Shown piece after piece: positions 26,765 through 36,348 of a stretch of DNA of 47,238 nt. Numbering within the stretch: position 1 is the first letter of the stretch; each line of letters starts with the position of its first letter. The stretch is from contig JAJRYD010000025.1 in NCBI GenBank assembly GCA_024275955.1, positions 1 to 47,238 of the forward strand, in the 5' to 3' direction. This DNA comes from Nitrospirota bacterium. GTDB taxonomy: Bacteria > Nitrospinota_A > UBA7883 > JACRGQ01. A model generated the notes under the pieces. It was not told the DNA's origin. It saw only the letters and a list, made by a program, of their open reading frames with translations, and searched no databases. Position numbers and translations under genes: made by a program.

Positions 26765-27862
26765 ATGAAAATTTTACATATATGCTTTTCCAGCGCATGG
26801 GGCGGATTGGAGAAGTACTCCGTAAATCTGGCTCTAGAGCTTAAAAAACGTGGAAACAACGTACATTATATCTGCCGGAAAAACAGCAGGATGGAAAAGG
26901 AGCTTGGCCTTGCCGAGGTTGCGAGCAGTTCGTTTTCATACATCAAATATATCGACATACCGCTTATGTTCCGGCTACACAGGTTTATCTCGGCAGGCGG
27001 GTGGGAAGTTCTGCATGCGCACGAATCGAAAGACCTCGGCACCATAATCCCCGCTCTTTGGGGACTGCCAGAGGTAAAACTTTTCTTTTCGCTTCATATG
27101 ATAGTTCCCGCCCCAAAAAAAGATATCTACCACCGCCTGCAATACAGCTGTGTTAAAAAAATCTTCGCGCTCGGCGCCGAGGGAGAGAGGTCGGCAAAAG
27201 AAAACCTGCCGATAACCAAAGAGCAGGTGATGGAGCTTCCATACGGGATGGAAATAGAACGATACCATTCAGACCGCTCTACAGATTTACGGAAAAAACT
27301 CGGCTTTGACGAGAGTACGAAACTCCTCGGCATTCTCTCTCGTATAGAACCGCTTAAAGGACAGATGGAGGCGGTAATGGCATTGCCGAAAGTCCTTAGA
27401 AAATATCCCACAGCTCACCTGCTTATCGTCGGAGAGGAGACGGAACATCTCGTCGGCAAAATAATACCAGAGCTAAAAAGGAAAGCGGAAGAGCTTGGAG
27501 TTAGCGATAAAGTTACCTTCCTCGGGTATCAGGAGAACGTACCGGAAGTTTTAAACGCGTTTGATATTTTTCTTTTACCGTCGCATTTCGAGTCGTACTC
27601 CATCAGCGTTATAGAGGCAAAGCTATGCGGCATACCTGTCGTCGGGGCGGAGTCTGGCGGAGTTTTGCAAAACCTCGGCTACGGAGAATACGGCATACTG
27701 GTAAGACCAAAGAATGCCGGCTCGCTGGCGGACGGAATAATAAAAACATTAAACGACCCGAAAGCGGCGAGTATGCGCTCCAAAAAGGCTAAAGAAAATG
27801 CTATAACAAGGTACAACAAGGAAAAAATCCTCGATATAATAGAAGAAGAATACAAAAGCTAA
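26765..27862 (+). CDS. Glycosyltransferase family 4
   Basis: The 365-residue enzyme starts at 26765 (MKILHICFSSAWGGLEKYSV), which gives the normal GT4 N-terminus; the frame is open further upstream but the extra residues overlap the promoter region of the divergent gene. It has the donor-binding motif FLLPSHFESYSISVIEAKLC followed by GIPVVGAESGG, and the linker ILSRIEPLKGQ. It probably extends LPS core or O-antigen chains. The next gene, a cytochrome, follows after ten bases on the same strand. The short 57-base divergent region to the family 9 gene must contain promoters for both directions. Confidence 0.92.
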   Translation: MKILHICFSSAWGGLEKYSVNLALELKKRGNNVHYICRKNSRMEKELGLAEVASSSFSYIKYIDIPLMFRLHRFISAGGWEVLHAHESKDLGTIIPALWGLPEVKLFFSLHMIVPAPKKDIYHRLQYSCVKKIFALGAEGERSAKENLPITKEQVMELPYGMEIERYHSDRSTDLRKKLGFDESTKLLGILSRIEPLKGQMEAVMALPKVLRKYPTAHLLIVGEETEHLVGKIIPELKRKAEELGVSDKVTFLGYQENVPEVLNAFDIFLLPSHFESYSISVIEAKLCGIPVVGAESGGVLQNLGYGEYGILVRPKNAGSLADGIIKTLNDPKAASMRSKKAKENAITRYNKEKILDIIEEEYKS

Positions 27863-27872
27863 AAACAAAAAA

Positions 27873-28835
27873 ATGGACAACAGCAAAAACTCCAAACGAA
27901 AAATCATCATCGGCGCCGGCATCCTTGCTCTGGTTTTTATAAGCTCGCTCGGTTTTCTTATGTTCAAAAGCATGGGCGGTTCTTACGGCCTTGGCAAAAT
28001 GAAAAAATGGGCAAACGGCGAGACTCTTCTTCTCGACATCGAAACAAAGAGAGTTACCGAAAATAAAGCAGGCGTTAAAGCCGGTAAAGCTATCTACAAA
28101 ACAAGGTGCGTTGTATGTCACGGCATTAAAGGAGACGGCAACGGACCAAAGGCGGGAAGGCTTAAAATACCGCCGACAGATTTTACTTCCGACAACTTCA
28201 AGTTCCGCTCCACTCTTGGGTTACTGCCGAACAACCTCGATATATTCAAAAGCATCTCGCGCGGACTGCATGGAACCGGCATGCTGCCGTGGCCCGGCCT
28301 TACAACCACTGAAAAGTGGCAGTTAGTCTATTACCTCAAAACCTTTTCCAATATCTTTGAAGACGGCGATATCCCGAAAAGCGTATCGATACCGGCTCCG
28401 CAGATGAGCAGGCCACAATACCTTGCCGCCGCGAAAAAAATATACAAAAAAGCTAGTTGCCATGAGTGTCATGGGTTTGACGGCAAAGGCGACGGCACGA
28501 AGGCAGGGAAACTAAAAGATTACAAACAAAGAAAAATCTCCCCAAGAAACTTTCGGGATGAGATGTTAAAACGTGGGATAAATATTGAAGATATCTACCT
28601 CACTATAGCGACAGGGTTAAACGGCACCCCGATGGAAGGCTATTCCAAAACGCTAAGCCGAGATGAAATGCTGGCGCTCGCCCACTACATACAGTCGTGG
28701 GCGGTAAAGCCTAGCGGCAAACGGCTGATTAACGGTCTCTTAGAAATGACCGACGAAGAGAAAACCGGAATTATGATAGACCATATTATGATGCCTACGG
28801 TTTTTCGGACCAAATATTTCGCTTGGATGTTCTAA
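27873..28835 (+). CDS. Membrane-anchored diheme cytochrome c
   Basis: The 320-residue protein has an N-terminal membrane anchor (residues 11-33) and two class I cytochrome c domains. Heme sites are CVVCH at residues 79-83 and CHECH at 196-200. Probable methionine ligands lie in GTGMLPWPGL and GTPMEGYSK, and both domains have the KGDGN/KGDGT loop after the heme site. The C-terminal ~40 residues extend beyond the second domain. It would face the periplasm and shuttle electrons between a quinol-oxidising complex and a terminal acceptor; no oxidase or reductase genes adjoin it. Its place ten bases after a glycosyltransferase gene is functionally odd. Confidence 0.92.
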   Translation: MDNSKNSKRKIIIGAGILALVFISSLGFLMFKSMGGSYGLGKMKKWANGETLLLDIETKRVTENKAGVKAGKAIYKTRCVVCHGIKGDGNGPKAGRLKIPPTDFTSDNFKFRSTLGLLPNNLDIFKSISRGLHGTGMLPWPGLTTTEKWQLVYYLKTFSNIFEDGDIPKSVSIPAPQMSRPQYLAAAKKIYKKASCHECHGFDGKGDGTKAGKLKDYKQRKISPRNFRDEMLKRGINIEDIYLTIATGLNGTPMEGYSKTLSRDEMLALAHYIQSWAVKPSGKRLINGLLEMTDEEKTGIMIDHIMMPTVFRTKYFAWMF

Positions 28836-28979
28836 ATATCTATCCCACAAAAAAGGATATCCAGTTATCATTGGAGCATCAGTAAAGCAATCTATCTCGA
28901 TTGACTTACAACTAAATTGCTTCGTCAACTTAACTCCCACGCGGTAGATTTTTGTTGACGCTATTTACGGAATACAGCA

Positions 28980-29462
28980 CTAAACATCTATAACATCATC
29001 ATCGTCTTTACCAATTCTTTTTTCCTTGCGTAAATCTCCGCTGTACGTTTTAGAGTAAAACCAGCTACCGCCCGACTGTCCGGCGCTGTAAAACCCTTTG
29101 GCTATTTTTTCGGCAAAGTATGCTTTTAAAAAGTCGCGTATAACCTTTCTGCTGAGAGGCATCACAAGGGCAAAACCGCAGATATCTGTCAACACCCCGG
29201 GGGTGAGCAAAAACGCGGAGGCAACCAATATAAGCGCCCCTTCTATCAGCGGGTCTGCCGGCACTCTGCCTTTCGCGAGAGTTGTCTGGATTTCATTTAT
29301 AACCCGTAGCCCTTGATCTCTGGCAAGGTACGCGCCTATGATGCCGGTCAAAATGACGACAGCTATGGTATGAAAAACGCCGAACATGCTCCCAAGCTTC
29401 ATAAGTATCGCAAGCTCTACAAGCGGAATAATCGTAAAAAGAAGAAACAGCCGGATAAACAT
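28980..29462 (-). CDS. fxsA: FxsA family membrane protein
   Basis: The 160-residue protein has the FxsA layout: hydrophobic N-terminal segments (LFLLFTIIPLVELAILMKLG, then VFHTIAVVILTGIIGAYLAR), the LARDQGLRVINEIQ segment, and LLTPGVLTDICGFALVMPLS before a charged tail ending DDDDVIDV. FxsA in E. coli relieves phage exclusion by the F plasmid, but the general role is unknown. Its ATG shares one base with the larC stop, so it is the last gene of a larB-larC-fxsA unit that begins with gpsA. The 144 bases to the convergent cytochrome gene hold no clear gene. Confidence 0.92.
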   Translation of the reverse strand: MFIRLFLLFTIIPLVELAILMKLGSMFGVFHTIAVVILTGIIGAYLARDQGLRVINEIQTTLAKGRVPADPLIEGALILVASAFLLTPGVLTDICGFALVMPLSRKVIRDFLKAYFAEKIAKGFYSAGQSGGSWFYSKTYSGDLRKEKRIGKDDDDVIDV

Positions 29463-30625
29463 TATCGTTTCTCTACCTCGGCTAACGCCTCGTCGTAAAC
29501 TGTTCGGTATGGAACGCTGTTTTTCTTAGCAAGACGGCTCACGTCGTCAAACTCCGGCTTGAACCGTTTATCGCCGGACGGCGTAGCGACCTCCTTTGCC
29601 CTTACTACACCATAGATAGTCTTTACCTTAACCACTTTTCTCGACAGTTCAAAACGGTCTACCTCGTACTGACGCACGCCTATCGTGCTGGTCTCGCTGA
29701 GGATAAGCTCTCTTAAAAACCGGCACCTATCCGGCTCGCAGAGGATTGAAAAAGTAAACCCCGCCCGCCCCTTTTTCATAATTATCGGAGTTACAAAAGC
29801 GTCAAGCGCGCCAGCCTTCATCGCCGTCGCAAGCGCGTGTGAAAGCTCTTCCGGTGTCGCGTCGTCTATATTCGCTTCTATAACAAAGAGCCGCTTGCCT
29901 CTTTCAGCTGTTTTGCCTATCACTATTCTCAGCAGGTTCGGCACTCCGTCGCTACGCCCTTTACTCCCCGCACCGTAACCTACATCGCACACCTCTATAG
30001 ACGGCATAGCCCCAAAACCGGATGAAACAGCAGATACGATAGCCGCGCCTGTGGGAGTGACAAGCTCCATTTCTGTTTTATCTTTTTTAAGGGGAACTCC
30101 CTTTAATATAAGAAGCGTAGCGGGAGCAGGTAGCGGCATCATGCCGTGAGAAGTTTTTACCATGCCGCTCCCCGTGGGAATATGAGAGCTGTAAAACTTT
30201 TTCAGCCCAAGCTTTTTAAAACCTATGGCGGAGCCGACAACATCTACTATCGAATCTACCGCGCCGACTTCGTGAAAGTGAACCTTTTCTACAGATGTCC
30301 CGTGAACCTTAGCTTCCGCGCTTGCTATCTTTTCAAAAATTTTAAGCGAAAGCTTCTTTACATCTTCCCCTAGAGCTGAAGCTTTAATCATCTTTTTAAT
30401 TTCGGCGTAGTCGCGGTTCTTTTGTTTGCCTGTCAGCTTTACCTTGAATGAACTAGCTGTTATAGATTGTCTCTTTACCTTAGCTACGGATATGGAGTAG
30501 CTGTCCAGTTTCAGCTTTTTTAGCTCCCTTTTCAAAAAGGCGAGCGAAAGCCCTGCGTCAAGAAGCGCGCCTATCGTCATATCGCCGGAGATGCCGGAGA
30601 AGGTATCGAAGTAAAGCGTTTTCAT
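29462..30625 (-). CDS. larC: Nickel-pincer cofactor nickel insertase LarC
   Basis: LarC inserts nickel into pyridinium-3,5-bisthiocarboxylic acid mononucleotide, the last step of the nickel-pincer cofactor used by lactate racemase and relatives. The 387-residue protein is one unbroken frame, unlike the frameshifted larC of Lactiplantibacillus. It starts KTLYFDTFSGISGDMTIGAL, contains VHFHEVGAVDSIVDVVGSAI and VTPTGAAIVSAVSSGFG, and has the C-terminal ANIDDATPEELSHALATAM segment typical of the family. Its ATG overlaps the larB stop (ATGA). The sulphur transferase larE and a racemase-type enzyme are not in the window. Confidence 0.94.
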   Translation of the reverse strand: MKTLYFDTFSGISGDMTIGALLDAGLSLAFLKRELKKLKLDSYSISVAKVKRQSITASSFKVKLTGKQKNRDYAEIKKMIKASALGEDVKKLSLKIFEKIASAEAKVHGTSVEKVHFHEVGAVDSIVDVVGSAIGFKKLGLKKFYSSHIPTGSGMVKTSHGMMPLPAPATLLILKGVPLKKDKTEMELVTPTGAAIVSAVSSGFGAMPSIEVCDVGYGAGSKGRSDGVPNLLRIVIGKTAERGKRLFVIEANIDDATPEELSHALATAMKAGALDAFVTPIIMKKGRAGFTFSILCEPDRCRFLRELILSETSTIGVRQYEVDRFELSRKVVKVKTIYGVVRAKEVATPSGDKRFKPEFDDVSRLAKKNSVPYRTVYDEALAEVEKR

Positions 30626-31380
30626 TTTTCACCATGTTTAAGCGATATTATTTTAGCCGCGTGACTGCCGGCCCCGAATCCGTTGTCTATATTTACCACC
30701 GCCACGCCTGAAGCGCATGAGTTCAGCATAGCTAGCAAAGCCGATATGCCGCCAAACGACGTGCCGTAGCCGACAGATGTAGGAACGGCGATTACCGGCA
30801 CCGCCACCATACCGCCGACGACAGAAGCAAGCGCGCCGTCCATCCCTGCGGCTACTATTATGCAGTCGGCCTTACTCAATGGCTCTTGCTGGTCTAAAAG
30901 CCTATGTATGCCTGCCACTCCTATGTCGTAAATTGTTTCCACGTTCGCGCCCATAATGCCGGCGGTAACAGCCGCTTCTTGTGCCACGGGGATATCTGTC
31001 GTCCCAGCGGTAACTACAAGCAGTCTTCCTTTTCTTTCCTTCTTCTTTTTCTCAACGGTAATAGCTCCGCTTGCTTTATGGAACTTTGCCTTTGCCGATA
31101 TTTTTTTAATGACATTGAATATTTTTTTGTCGCCCCTTGTCGCCAAAAGAGAGCCGGAACGGGCAAGAAGTTTTTTAGCTATGCCGGATATCTGCGCCGC
31201 CGTTTTGCCGGGGCAGTAAATCACCTCGCAAAAACCTTGCCGTTTGCCTCTGTGGTGGTCTACTTTCGCGTAAAGTATATCTTCGTAGCTTGCGTTTTCC
31301 AATTTCTCCATAGCCTCTGCAATAGGCAGTTTTCCAGACCGCACTTTCTCAAGAACTTTTTTAAGGCTACCCTTATCCAT
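30622..31380 (-). CDS. larB: Pyridinium-3,5-biscarboxylic acid mononucleotide synthase LarB
   Basis: LarB carboxylates and hydrolyses nicotinic acid adenine dinucleotide, the first step of nickel-pincer cofactor synthesis. The C-terminal half is PurE-like: VTAGTTDIPVAQEAAVTAGI, AAGMDGALASVVGGMVAVPV and VPTSVGYGTSFGG. The start at 31380 gives MDKGSLKKVLEKVRSGKLP and a protein of 252 residues, the usual length. A longer reading would extend into gpsA in a non-homologous way. An ATG three codons earlier is possible. The ATG lies just before the gpsA stop, so it is coupled to gpsA and then to larC. Confidence 0.94.
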   Translation of the reverse strand: MDKGSLKKVLEKVRSGKLPIAEAMEKLENASYEDILYAKVDHHRGKRQGFCEVIYCPGKTAAQISGIAKKLLARSGSLLATRGDKKIFNVIKKISAKAKFHKASGAITVEKKKKERKGRLLVVTAGTTDIPVAQEAAVTAGIMGANVETIYDIGVAGIHRLLDQQEPLSKADCIIVAAGMDGALASVVGGMVAVPVIAVPTSVGYGTSFGGISALLAMLNSCASGVAVVNIDNGFGAGSHAAKIISLKHGEK

Positions 31381-32383
31381 CGAACTCATTTTTAAGGCTT
31401 CTGCTGAAAAGTTCGCCGACAGCCCCCTTCGCAGGCTTGCCTTTGTGGCAGATATCGTAGACCATCGAGCAGAGCGGCATCTCGACATTATGCTTTTTTG
31501 ATAAAAGATGAATCGACTTGCTGGTTCTCACGCCTTCGGCAACCATTCTCATGCTCGACACAATATCGTCGAGTTTTTCCCCGCTACCAAGCCTTAAACC
31601 TACGGTTCTGTTCCGGCTAAGGTCTCCGCTTGCTGTAAGAACAAGGTCGCCTATACCGGAAAGCCCGCGGAATGTTTTTTCGTCGGCACCGATAGCTCTG
31701 CCGAGCCGTACCGCCTCCTCCAGCCCGCGCGTGATTATCGCCGCTCTTGTATTGTGTCCATTTTTTAAGCCGTCCGATATCCCAGCCGCGATCGCCACGA
31801 CATTCTTAACGACACCGCCAAGTTCCACCCCTATCACGTCATCATGGGTGTACACCCTTATATTGTCGCCGCTTGCCACCTTTTGCACTACGCGGGCGCT
31901 CTCGCTGTCTCTCGACGCGGCGGTGATTGCAGTTGGAAGCCCTTTGGCAACTTCGATGGCGAACGAAGGGCCGGAAAAACAGACAAGCCTTTTGGAAAAT
32001 TTTTCTGGAAGAAGCTCGTCAAAAACCTGCGACGGAAGACGAAGCTTTTTGTTCTCTATTCCTTTAGTGCAGGAAACGATTATCGTATCGTCACCGAGGT
32101 GCGGAACCATCTGGCCAACTATCCCTTCCATCACATGAGACGGAGAAACAAAAAAGATAATAGGCGCGCCGCAGACCGAGGCGATATCGGTTGTCGCTGT
32201 TACTTTCGGCTCTAGGTCGACACCTTCCAGAAATGTTGAGTTTCTGCGGGAGCTGTTGATATCATCTACTACCTCTTTTTCATACGCCCATATTCTGGCA
32301 TTGAGGCCTAGCCTTGCTATATGGTTGGCTATAGCGGTTCCCCACGCGCCAGCCCCGACTACCGATATCTTTTCATATTTCAT
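31373..32383 (-). CDS. gpsA: Glycerol-3-phosphate dehydrogenase [NAD(P)+]
   Basis: GpsA reduces dihydroxyacetone phosphate to sn-glycerol 3-phosphate for phospholipid synthesis. The 336-residue length is normal. The N-terminal Rossmann motif is VVGAGAWGTAIANHIA; further family motifs are SCTKGIENKKLRLPSQVFDE, FSGPSFAIEVAKGLPTAI, ELGGVVKNVVAIAAGISDGL with the catalytic lysine, NTRAAIITRGLEE and GLSGIGDLVLTASGDLSRN. It begins 56 bases after the zinc-ribbon gene on the same strand and overlaps larB. Its physiological link with LarBC is not obvious; the arrangement may reflect shared housekeeping promoters. Confidence 0.97.
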   Translation of the reverse strand: MKYEKISVVGAGAWGTAIANHIARLGLNARIWAYEKEVVDDINSSRRNSTFLEGVDLEPKVTATTDIASVCGAPIIFFVSPSHVMEGIVGQMVPHLGDDTIIVSCTKGIENKKLRLPSQVFDELLPEKFSKRLVCFSGPSFAIEVAKGLPTAITAASRDSESARVVQKVASGDNIRVYTHDDVIGVELGGVVKNVVAIAAGISDGLKNGHNTRAAIITRGLEEAVRLGRAIGADEKTFRGLSGIGDLVLTASGDLSRNRTVGLRLGSGEKLDDIVSSMRMVAEGVRTSKSIHLLSKKHNVEMPLCSMVYDICHKGKPAKGAVGELFSRSLKNEFDG

Positions 32384-32439
32384 GGAGCATATTAGATACG
32401 GTGCGCGGGGAGCGCGTCAAGCTTTTACAATGCCTCCGG

Positions 32440-32628
32440 CTAAGCGGTATTGTACAAAATACCAGCGTCTGACCTGCAGTTCTGGCACTCGTGGTCAACA
32501 TCCCGCCCACACATAAGACATGTCAAAGAGCCGCGGTACTGCCTAAGCAGTCCCCCACAGTGATGACAGACCCTTACCATCGCTTTCATGTTATGCTCTT
32601 TTCTCTGAAGTTTTTCCTGTTCCAGCAT
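32440..32628 (-). CDS. Small zinc-ribbon protein
   Basis: The 62-residue protein has a strong ribosome site (AAAGGAGG, five bases before the ATG at 32628). It contains three CxxC pairs, CHHC, CLMC and CQNC, arranged as one or two zinc-ribbon knuckles: VCHHCGGLLRQYRGSLTCLM followed by CGRDVDHECQNC. There is no DNA-binding helix beyond the ribbon. It precedes gpsA by 56 bases on the same strand. Family and partner are unknown; small ribbons of this kind often act in RNA or protein contacts. Confidence 0.78.
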   Translation of the reverse strand: MLEQEKLQRKEHNMKAMVRVCHHCGGLLRQYRGSLTCLMCGRDVDHECQNCRSDAGILYNTA

Positions 32629-32708
32629 TTAACCTCCTTTATGTGTAAAATTGGTATTAACTCTCAACTCAAAACTTTTATTAATGGCGGGGTTCAACCG
32701 CCTAAAAA

Positions 32709-34460
32709 TCAAAACCCTCCCATATCATCCTCATCCATAGGTATTATCTCTCTAGAGTTTGGTTCGGCCTTTTTCGATGCTTGGGGTAGCGCTTTTGACG
32801 CTTGACGAGCAGGTATCTGCGGCTTTGAAAACGATTTGCCAGCAGAGATAGCTTTGCGATAGCCATTACCGCCACCATTCTCGCCGTTTTGTCCTACGAT
32901 TATCATGCTAAGGTCTGTGATGGTGCTGTTAAGCGTTTCCGACTGCGCCGCAAGCTCCTCGCTCGCGGAAGCAGACTCCTCCGCCACCGAAGCATTCTGC
33001 TGGGTTACGGAATCCATCTGGCTTACGGCGCGGTTGACCTGCTCTACGCCTTGAGCCTGTTCCCCGCTTGCGGCAGATATTTCGCTCACCAGATCTCCTA
33101 CCTTGTTCACGCTTTCCGAAATGGAGTTTAGCTCCTCGGATGCTTTTTTGACGATATTCACGCCGCGGTCCGACTTATCTACAGCCCCCTCGATAAGTGT
33201 CGCGGTATCTTTAGCGGCTGTAGCGCTTCGCTGGGCTAGGTTTCTCACCTCTTCGGCGACGACGGCAAAGCCTTTACCAGCGTCACCCGCCCTTGCCGCC
33301 TCAACAGCGGCGTTTAGCGCGAGCAGGTTGGTCTGGAAAGCTATCTCCTCGATAACCTTTATTATTTTGCTCATCTCAGCGGAAGAATCTTTTATCGAAT
33401 CCATCGCGCCAACCATCTCTGTCATCGACTCTACTCCGTCTTCCACCTTCCGCTTGCTCTCTGCCATAAGGCTGTTGGCTACATTGGCGCTTTCGGCATT
33501 CTTTTTTATCATCGACGATATCTCTTCCAGAGATGACGATGTCTCTTCGAGCGAGGATGCCTGCTGGGTGGAGCCTTCGGCAAGCGTCTGGCTTGCGCTT
33601 GATACCTGCCCCGCCGCCGTCGAAACCTGATCCGACCCTTCGTTCATTTCATAAACGAGCGATTGTATAGGCGCTACAATAGACCTTCTCAACACCGATA
33701 CCGCCACTAAGCCGGAGATAAGGATTACCACCGCCGCTACCCCTACTACCTGCAACCATACACTCGTTACGGCAGCATCAATAGCGTCCAAGCTCATAAT
33801 TACCTGAAAAGCTCCATGCTTGTCGCCAACCTTTTTATTGTCTTTGGTAAATCCTATAGGATCGACAGTCGTATTGGGCCTCCTTAAATCATCCATCGGC
33901 CCGCCGTGACAGACGAGACACTCCTGCGTAAGCTTGACTATGCGGAAATAGCGCATATTGTTAGTCTCTCTATCCATTCCGCTGATCTCGATTTCGTTAG
34001 ATGCCTGAAGCTCCCTCAAGAGATCTTTTTCCATTTTTGATACCGGCAGATAGTTGGGGTTGCGCGCGTCAAACCTTGTAGGCTTAAACTTGAAATGGCT
34101 CTCCTCCGCTCCGTTTTCCGCCGCAAGAAAAGCAGAGACTACCGGAATTGTTTTGTAATAGGTGGTGTTTCTAAGAGTAGTGAAAAACTGAGGCGAACCT
34201 ACCTCCAGCCCCTCAAGGGCGATGCCGGCTTCTTCTAGAAGCTTGTCTACCTTAAAGGAGTCTCTCTGCACCAGCTCGCCTGTATTCACGCGCGCGTTCT
34301 CGGCCATCTGCCCTATGGCACGGGCCTTCAAAAGCATCTCCGTTTCCATCCTCTCCCTGTAGTTCTTCACAAATATTAGGCTGACCGCCAGCGATGAAAT
34401 TATCAGCGATATGCAAAGCGCCACCACTGTTTTACCCAATAAACCAAGATTAGAAAACAT
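32709..34460 (-). CDS. Methyl-accepting chemoreceptor with c-type heme motif
   Basis: The 583-residue receptor has a first membrane helix at residues 8-30, a periplasmic region to about 233, a second helix at 234-257, a HAMP-like stretch, and a chemoreceptor signalling domain with the tip [20 protein letters not shown] and [19 protein letters not shown]. The periplasmic part resembles the Tll0287-like (DUF3365) sensor fold and carries a heme site CLVCH at residues 181-185 ([14 protein letters not shown]), plus [11 protein letters not shown] and RYFRIVKL segments typical of it. It should therefore sense redox state or a gas ligand through a covalently bound heme. It ends in a basic tail without the usual CheR pentapeptide. 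It is the last gene after the kinase and cheW, five bases from cheW. Confidence 0.93.
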   Translation of the reverse strand: MFSNLGLLGKTVVALCISLIISSLAVSLIFVKNYRERMETEMLLKARAIGQMAENARVNTGELVQRDSFKVDKLLEEAGIALEGLEVGSPQFFTTLRNTTYYKTIPVVSAFLAAENGAEESHFKFKPTRFDARNPNYLPVSKMEKDLLRELQASNEIEISGMDRETNNMRYFRIVKLTQECLVCHGGPMDDLRRPNTTVDPIGFTKDNKKVGDKHGAFQVIMSLDAIDAAVTSVWLQVVGVAAVVILISGLVAVSVLRRSIVAPIQSLVYEMNEGSDQVSTAAGQVSSASQTLAEGSTQQASSLEETSSSLEEISSMIKKNAESANVANSLMAESKRKVEDGVESMTEMVGAMDSIKDSSAEMSKIIKVIEEIAFQTNLLALNAAVEAARAGDAGKGFAVVAEEVRNLAQRSATAAKDTATLIEGAVDKSDRGVNIVKKASEELNSISESVNKVGDLVSEISAASGEQAQGVEQVNRAVSQMDSVTQQNASVAEESASASEELAAQSETLNSTITDLSMIIVGQNGENGGGNGYRKAISAGKSFSKPQIPARQASKALPQASKKAEPNSREIIPMDEDDMGGF

Positions 34461-34465
34461 AACTA

Positions 34466-35016
34466 CTACTCCTCTCCCTCTTTTTCAGTGTTGTCAATCT
34501 CCTCAGCTTCAAGTGACGCGACTTCATCAAGCTGTGATCCGGATAAAATCATCTCCACATCCAAAAGGAGTTTTACTTTGCCGCTTACCTTACCGATACC
34601 TTTAATGACATTCGATTTAACGCCGGCGCCGAAATTTGGCGGAGGCTCTACCTCTTTGGCGGTGATATCGAGAACTTCCGATACAGTATCTACAGCGATA
34701 CCTACAAAACTATCGCCCCGATTGACAACGATAATGCATGTCTCCTTGTCATATTTTCTGAATTCCATTTCAAACTTTAGCCGTAAATCTATTATCGGGA
34801 TTACCCTGCCCCTAAGATTTATCACCCCTTTAACGAAAACAGGCGCGGCCGGAAGCGTGTGAATGTCGGTAACGCCTATAATTTCTCTTACTCTGAGAAT
34901 GTCGAGACCGTACTCCTCTTCCCCTAAAAAAAGGTAAGATACTTCTCATAAGCATTACCCGGGGCTTCTTGCGAAAATTCGGATTTCAAATCTTCTTCTA
35001 TTGCCTGAACGCTCAT
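34466..35016 (-). pseudogene. cheW: CheW with one-base deletion in a poly-T tract
   Basis: CheW couples chemoreceptors to the kinase CheA. The gene starts at 35016 with a good ribosome site (AGGAGGA) and encodes MSVQAIEEDLKSEFSQEAPG, then NAYEKYLTFF. There the frame meets a run of seven T on the coding strand (7 A at 34926-34932 on the plus strand) and reads TAG. With eight T the frame continues FLGEEEYGLDILRVREIIGV, then the intact rest of CheW (VINLRGRVIPIIDLRLKFEM, IIVVNRGDSFVGIAVDTVSE, LLLDVEMIL) to 34466. The repaired length is about 183 residues. All other parts are intact. A sequencing slip, phase variation, or transcriptional slippage could each explain it. Confidence 0.9.
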
Positions 35017-35145
35017 ATATTTCCTCCTGACCGCGTATACTTTTAAACCGCTTCTTCCAAAGCAAGCGGTGATGCCCGAAAGTTCTATTTTGTTTCCATT
35101 TTCATCCAGCTCAGCTTCTTAAAAACAGGAAGCCAGCATCACGCC

Positions 35146-36348
35146 TCAACAGACATTTCTCTCTGTTTTGTACTCCAGCTTTGTGCCGTTTACCGGAAAG
35201 TTAAAACTAAACGTACTGCCGACACCCTCTTCACTATTGACCGAGATTCTGCCTCCATGCAGTTCCACAAATTTCTTTACTATCGCCAAGCCAAGCCCTG
35301 TTCCTTCTCGCTCATCTTTTTTTCTGTCGACTTGATAAAACTCGTCAAACACCTTCCCCAAGCAATCCTCAGGAATGCCTCTTCCTGTGTCTGACGCGGT
35401 AAAAACAAACTCGCCTGCCTCGGACTTACTGCAACGCATCTCGACGAAACCTTCCGTGGTAAACTTGATAGCGTTGCTGACAAGGTTGACGACTATATGC
35501 CTCAGTTTTTCCTTATCCGCTATTATTTCGGTGTATGGAAAATAGAAACTTGATTTAAGGTTGCGCCCGATAAAAAGCGCTTCCAGCTCTTCTCTGTATA
35601 TGGTTTCAAAATATTCTCCAAGATTAAACTTTTCCATATTCAACGAAACGCTTCGCGTTTCTAACTGGGAAAAAGCGAGCAGTTCCGAAACCATGCTGTT
35701 TAGCCTGTTGGCGGCATACTCTATAAACCCGATGAACTTTTCTTTATCAAAATTTTTGCTTTCGCTTGCCGGCTCTCTGAGCGTCTGGGCGGAGCCGATT
35801 ATCACGGAAAGAGGCGTTCTAAAATCGTGCGTTACCATCGAATAAAAATCCAGCTTGCTCTTCCTTGCGTTATCGGCATTTTTAAGAGCGTTCCTCAGGT
35901 CATATTCTATCTGCCAGCTTTGCGTAAGCTTTGCGGCAAGCTGACGGATTTCGTCTGGATAAAACGGTTTTTTAAGAAATATAAGTTTCTCTGAAAGGCC
36001 GTTTTCACGCGCGACATCATCCAGCTTGGAATTAGAGTAGGCTGTTACCAGAACCATTTCTGTCGCGGGGTACCACTTCCTTATCTTCGCGCATGTTTCA
36101 AGGCCGTTCATGCCTCCCGCCATTTTCATATCGCAAAAAACTATGGCAAACGGTTTGCCTTTATCGTCGGCATTTTTGAATGCCTCTATTCCTATCTCTC
36201 CGCTTTCGCACAACACGAGGTCGTACCTTCCTTTCGTCGCTCCGGTCCCCAGAACTCTGGCATAATCGTCTCTTATACTGGGACAGTCATCTATCACAAG
36301 AACCCTGCTGTTAAAACTTCGCTGGCTCTCTTTGCTACTTGCTGTCAC
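35146..36348 (-). CDS. Hybrid receiver-histidine kinase
   Basis: This soluble signalling protein of about 400 residues has an N-terminal receiver domain (phosphoacceptor aspartate in VFCDMKMAGG, residue 73 from this start). A histidine kinase core follows: H-box FYSMVTHDFRTPLSVIIG (His near 174), N-box VVNLVSNAIKF, DTGRGIPEDCLG and GTGLGLAIVKKFVELHGG. There is no membrane segment or other sensor domain, so it is probably driven by phosphorylation of its receiver. The GTG at 36348 is preferred because AAAAAGG lies about ten bases before it; a TTG at 36357 would add three residues. Downstream on the strand come cheW and the heme receptor, separated by 129 and then 5 bases. Confidence 0.92.
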   Translation of the reverse strand: MTASSKESQRSFNSRVLVIDDCPSIRDDYARVLGTGATKGRYDLVLCESGEIGIEAFKNADDKGKPFAIVFCDMKMAGGMNGLETCAKIRKWYPATEMVLVTAYSNSKLDDVARENGLSEKLIFLKKPFYPDEIRQLAAKLTQSWQIEYDLRNALKNADNARKSKLDFYSMVTHDFRTPLSVIIGSAQTLREPASESKNFDKEKFIGFIEYAANRLNSMVSELLAFSQLETRSVSLNMEKFNLGEYFETIYREELEALFIGRNLKSSFYFPYTEIIADKEKLRHIVVNLVSNAIKFTTEGFVEMRCSKSEAGEFVFTASDTGRGIPEDCLGKVFDEFYQVDRKKDEREGTGLGLAIVKKFVELHGGRISVNSEEGVGSTFSFNFPVNGTKLEYKTERNVC

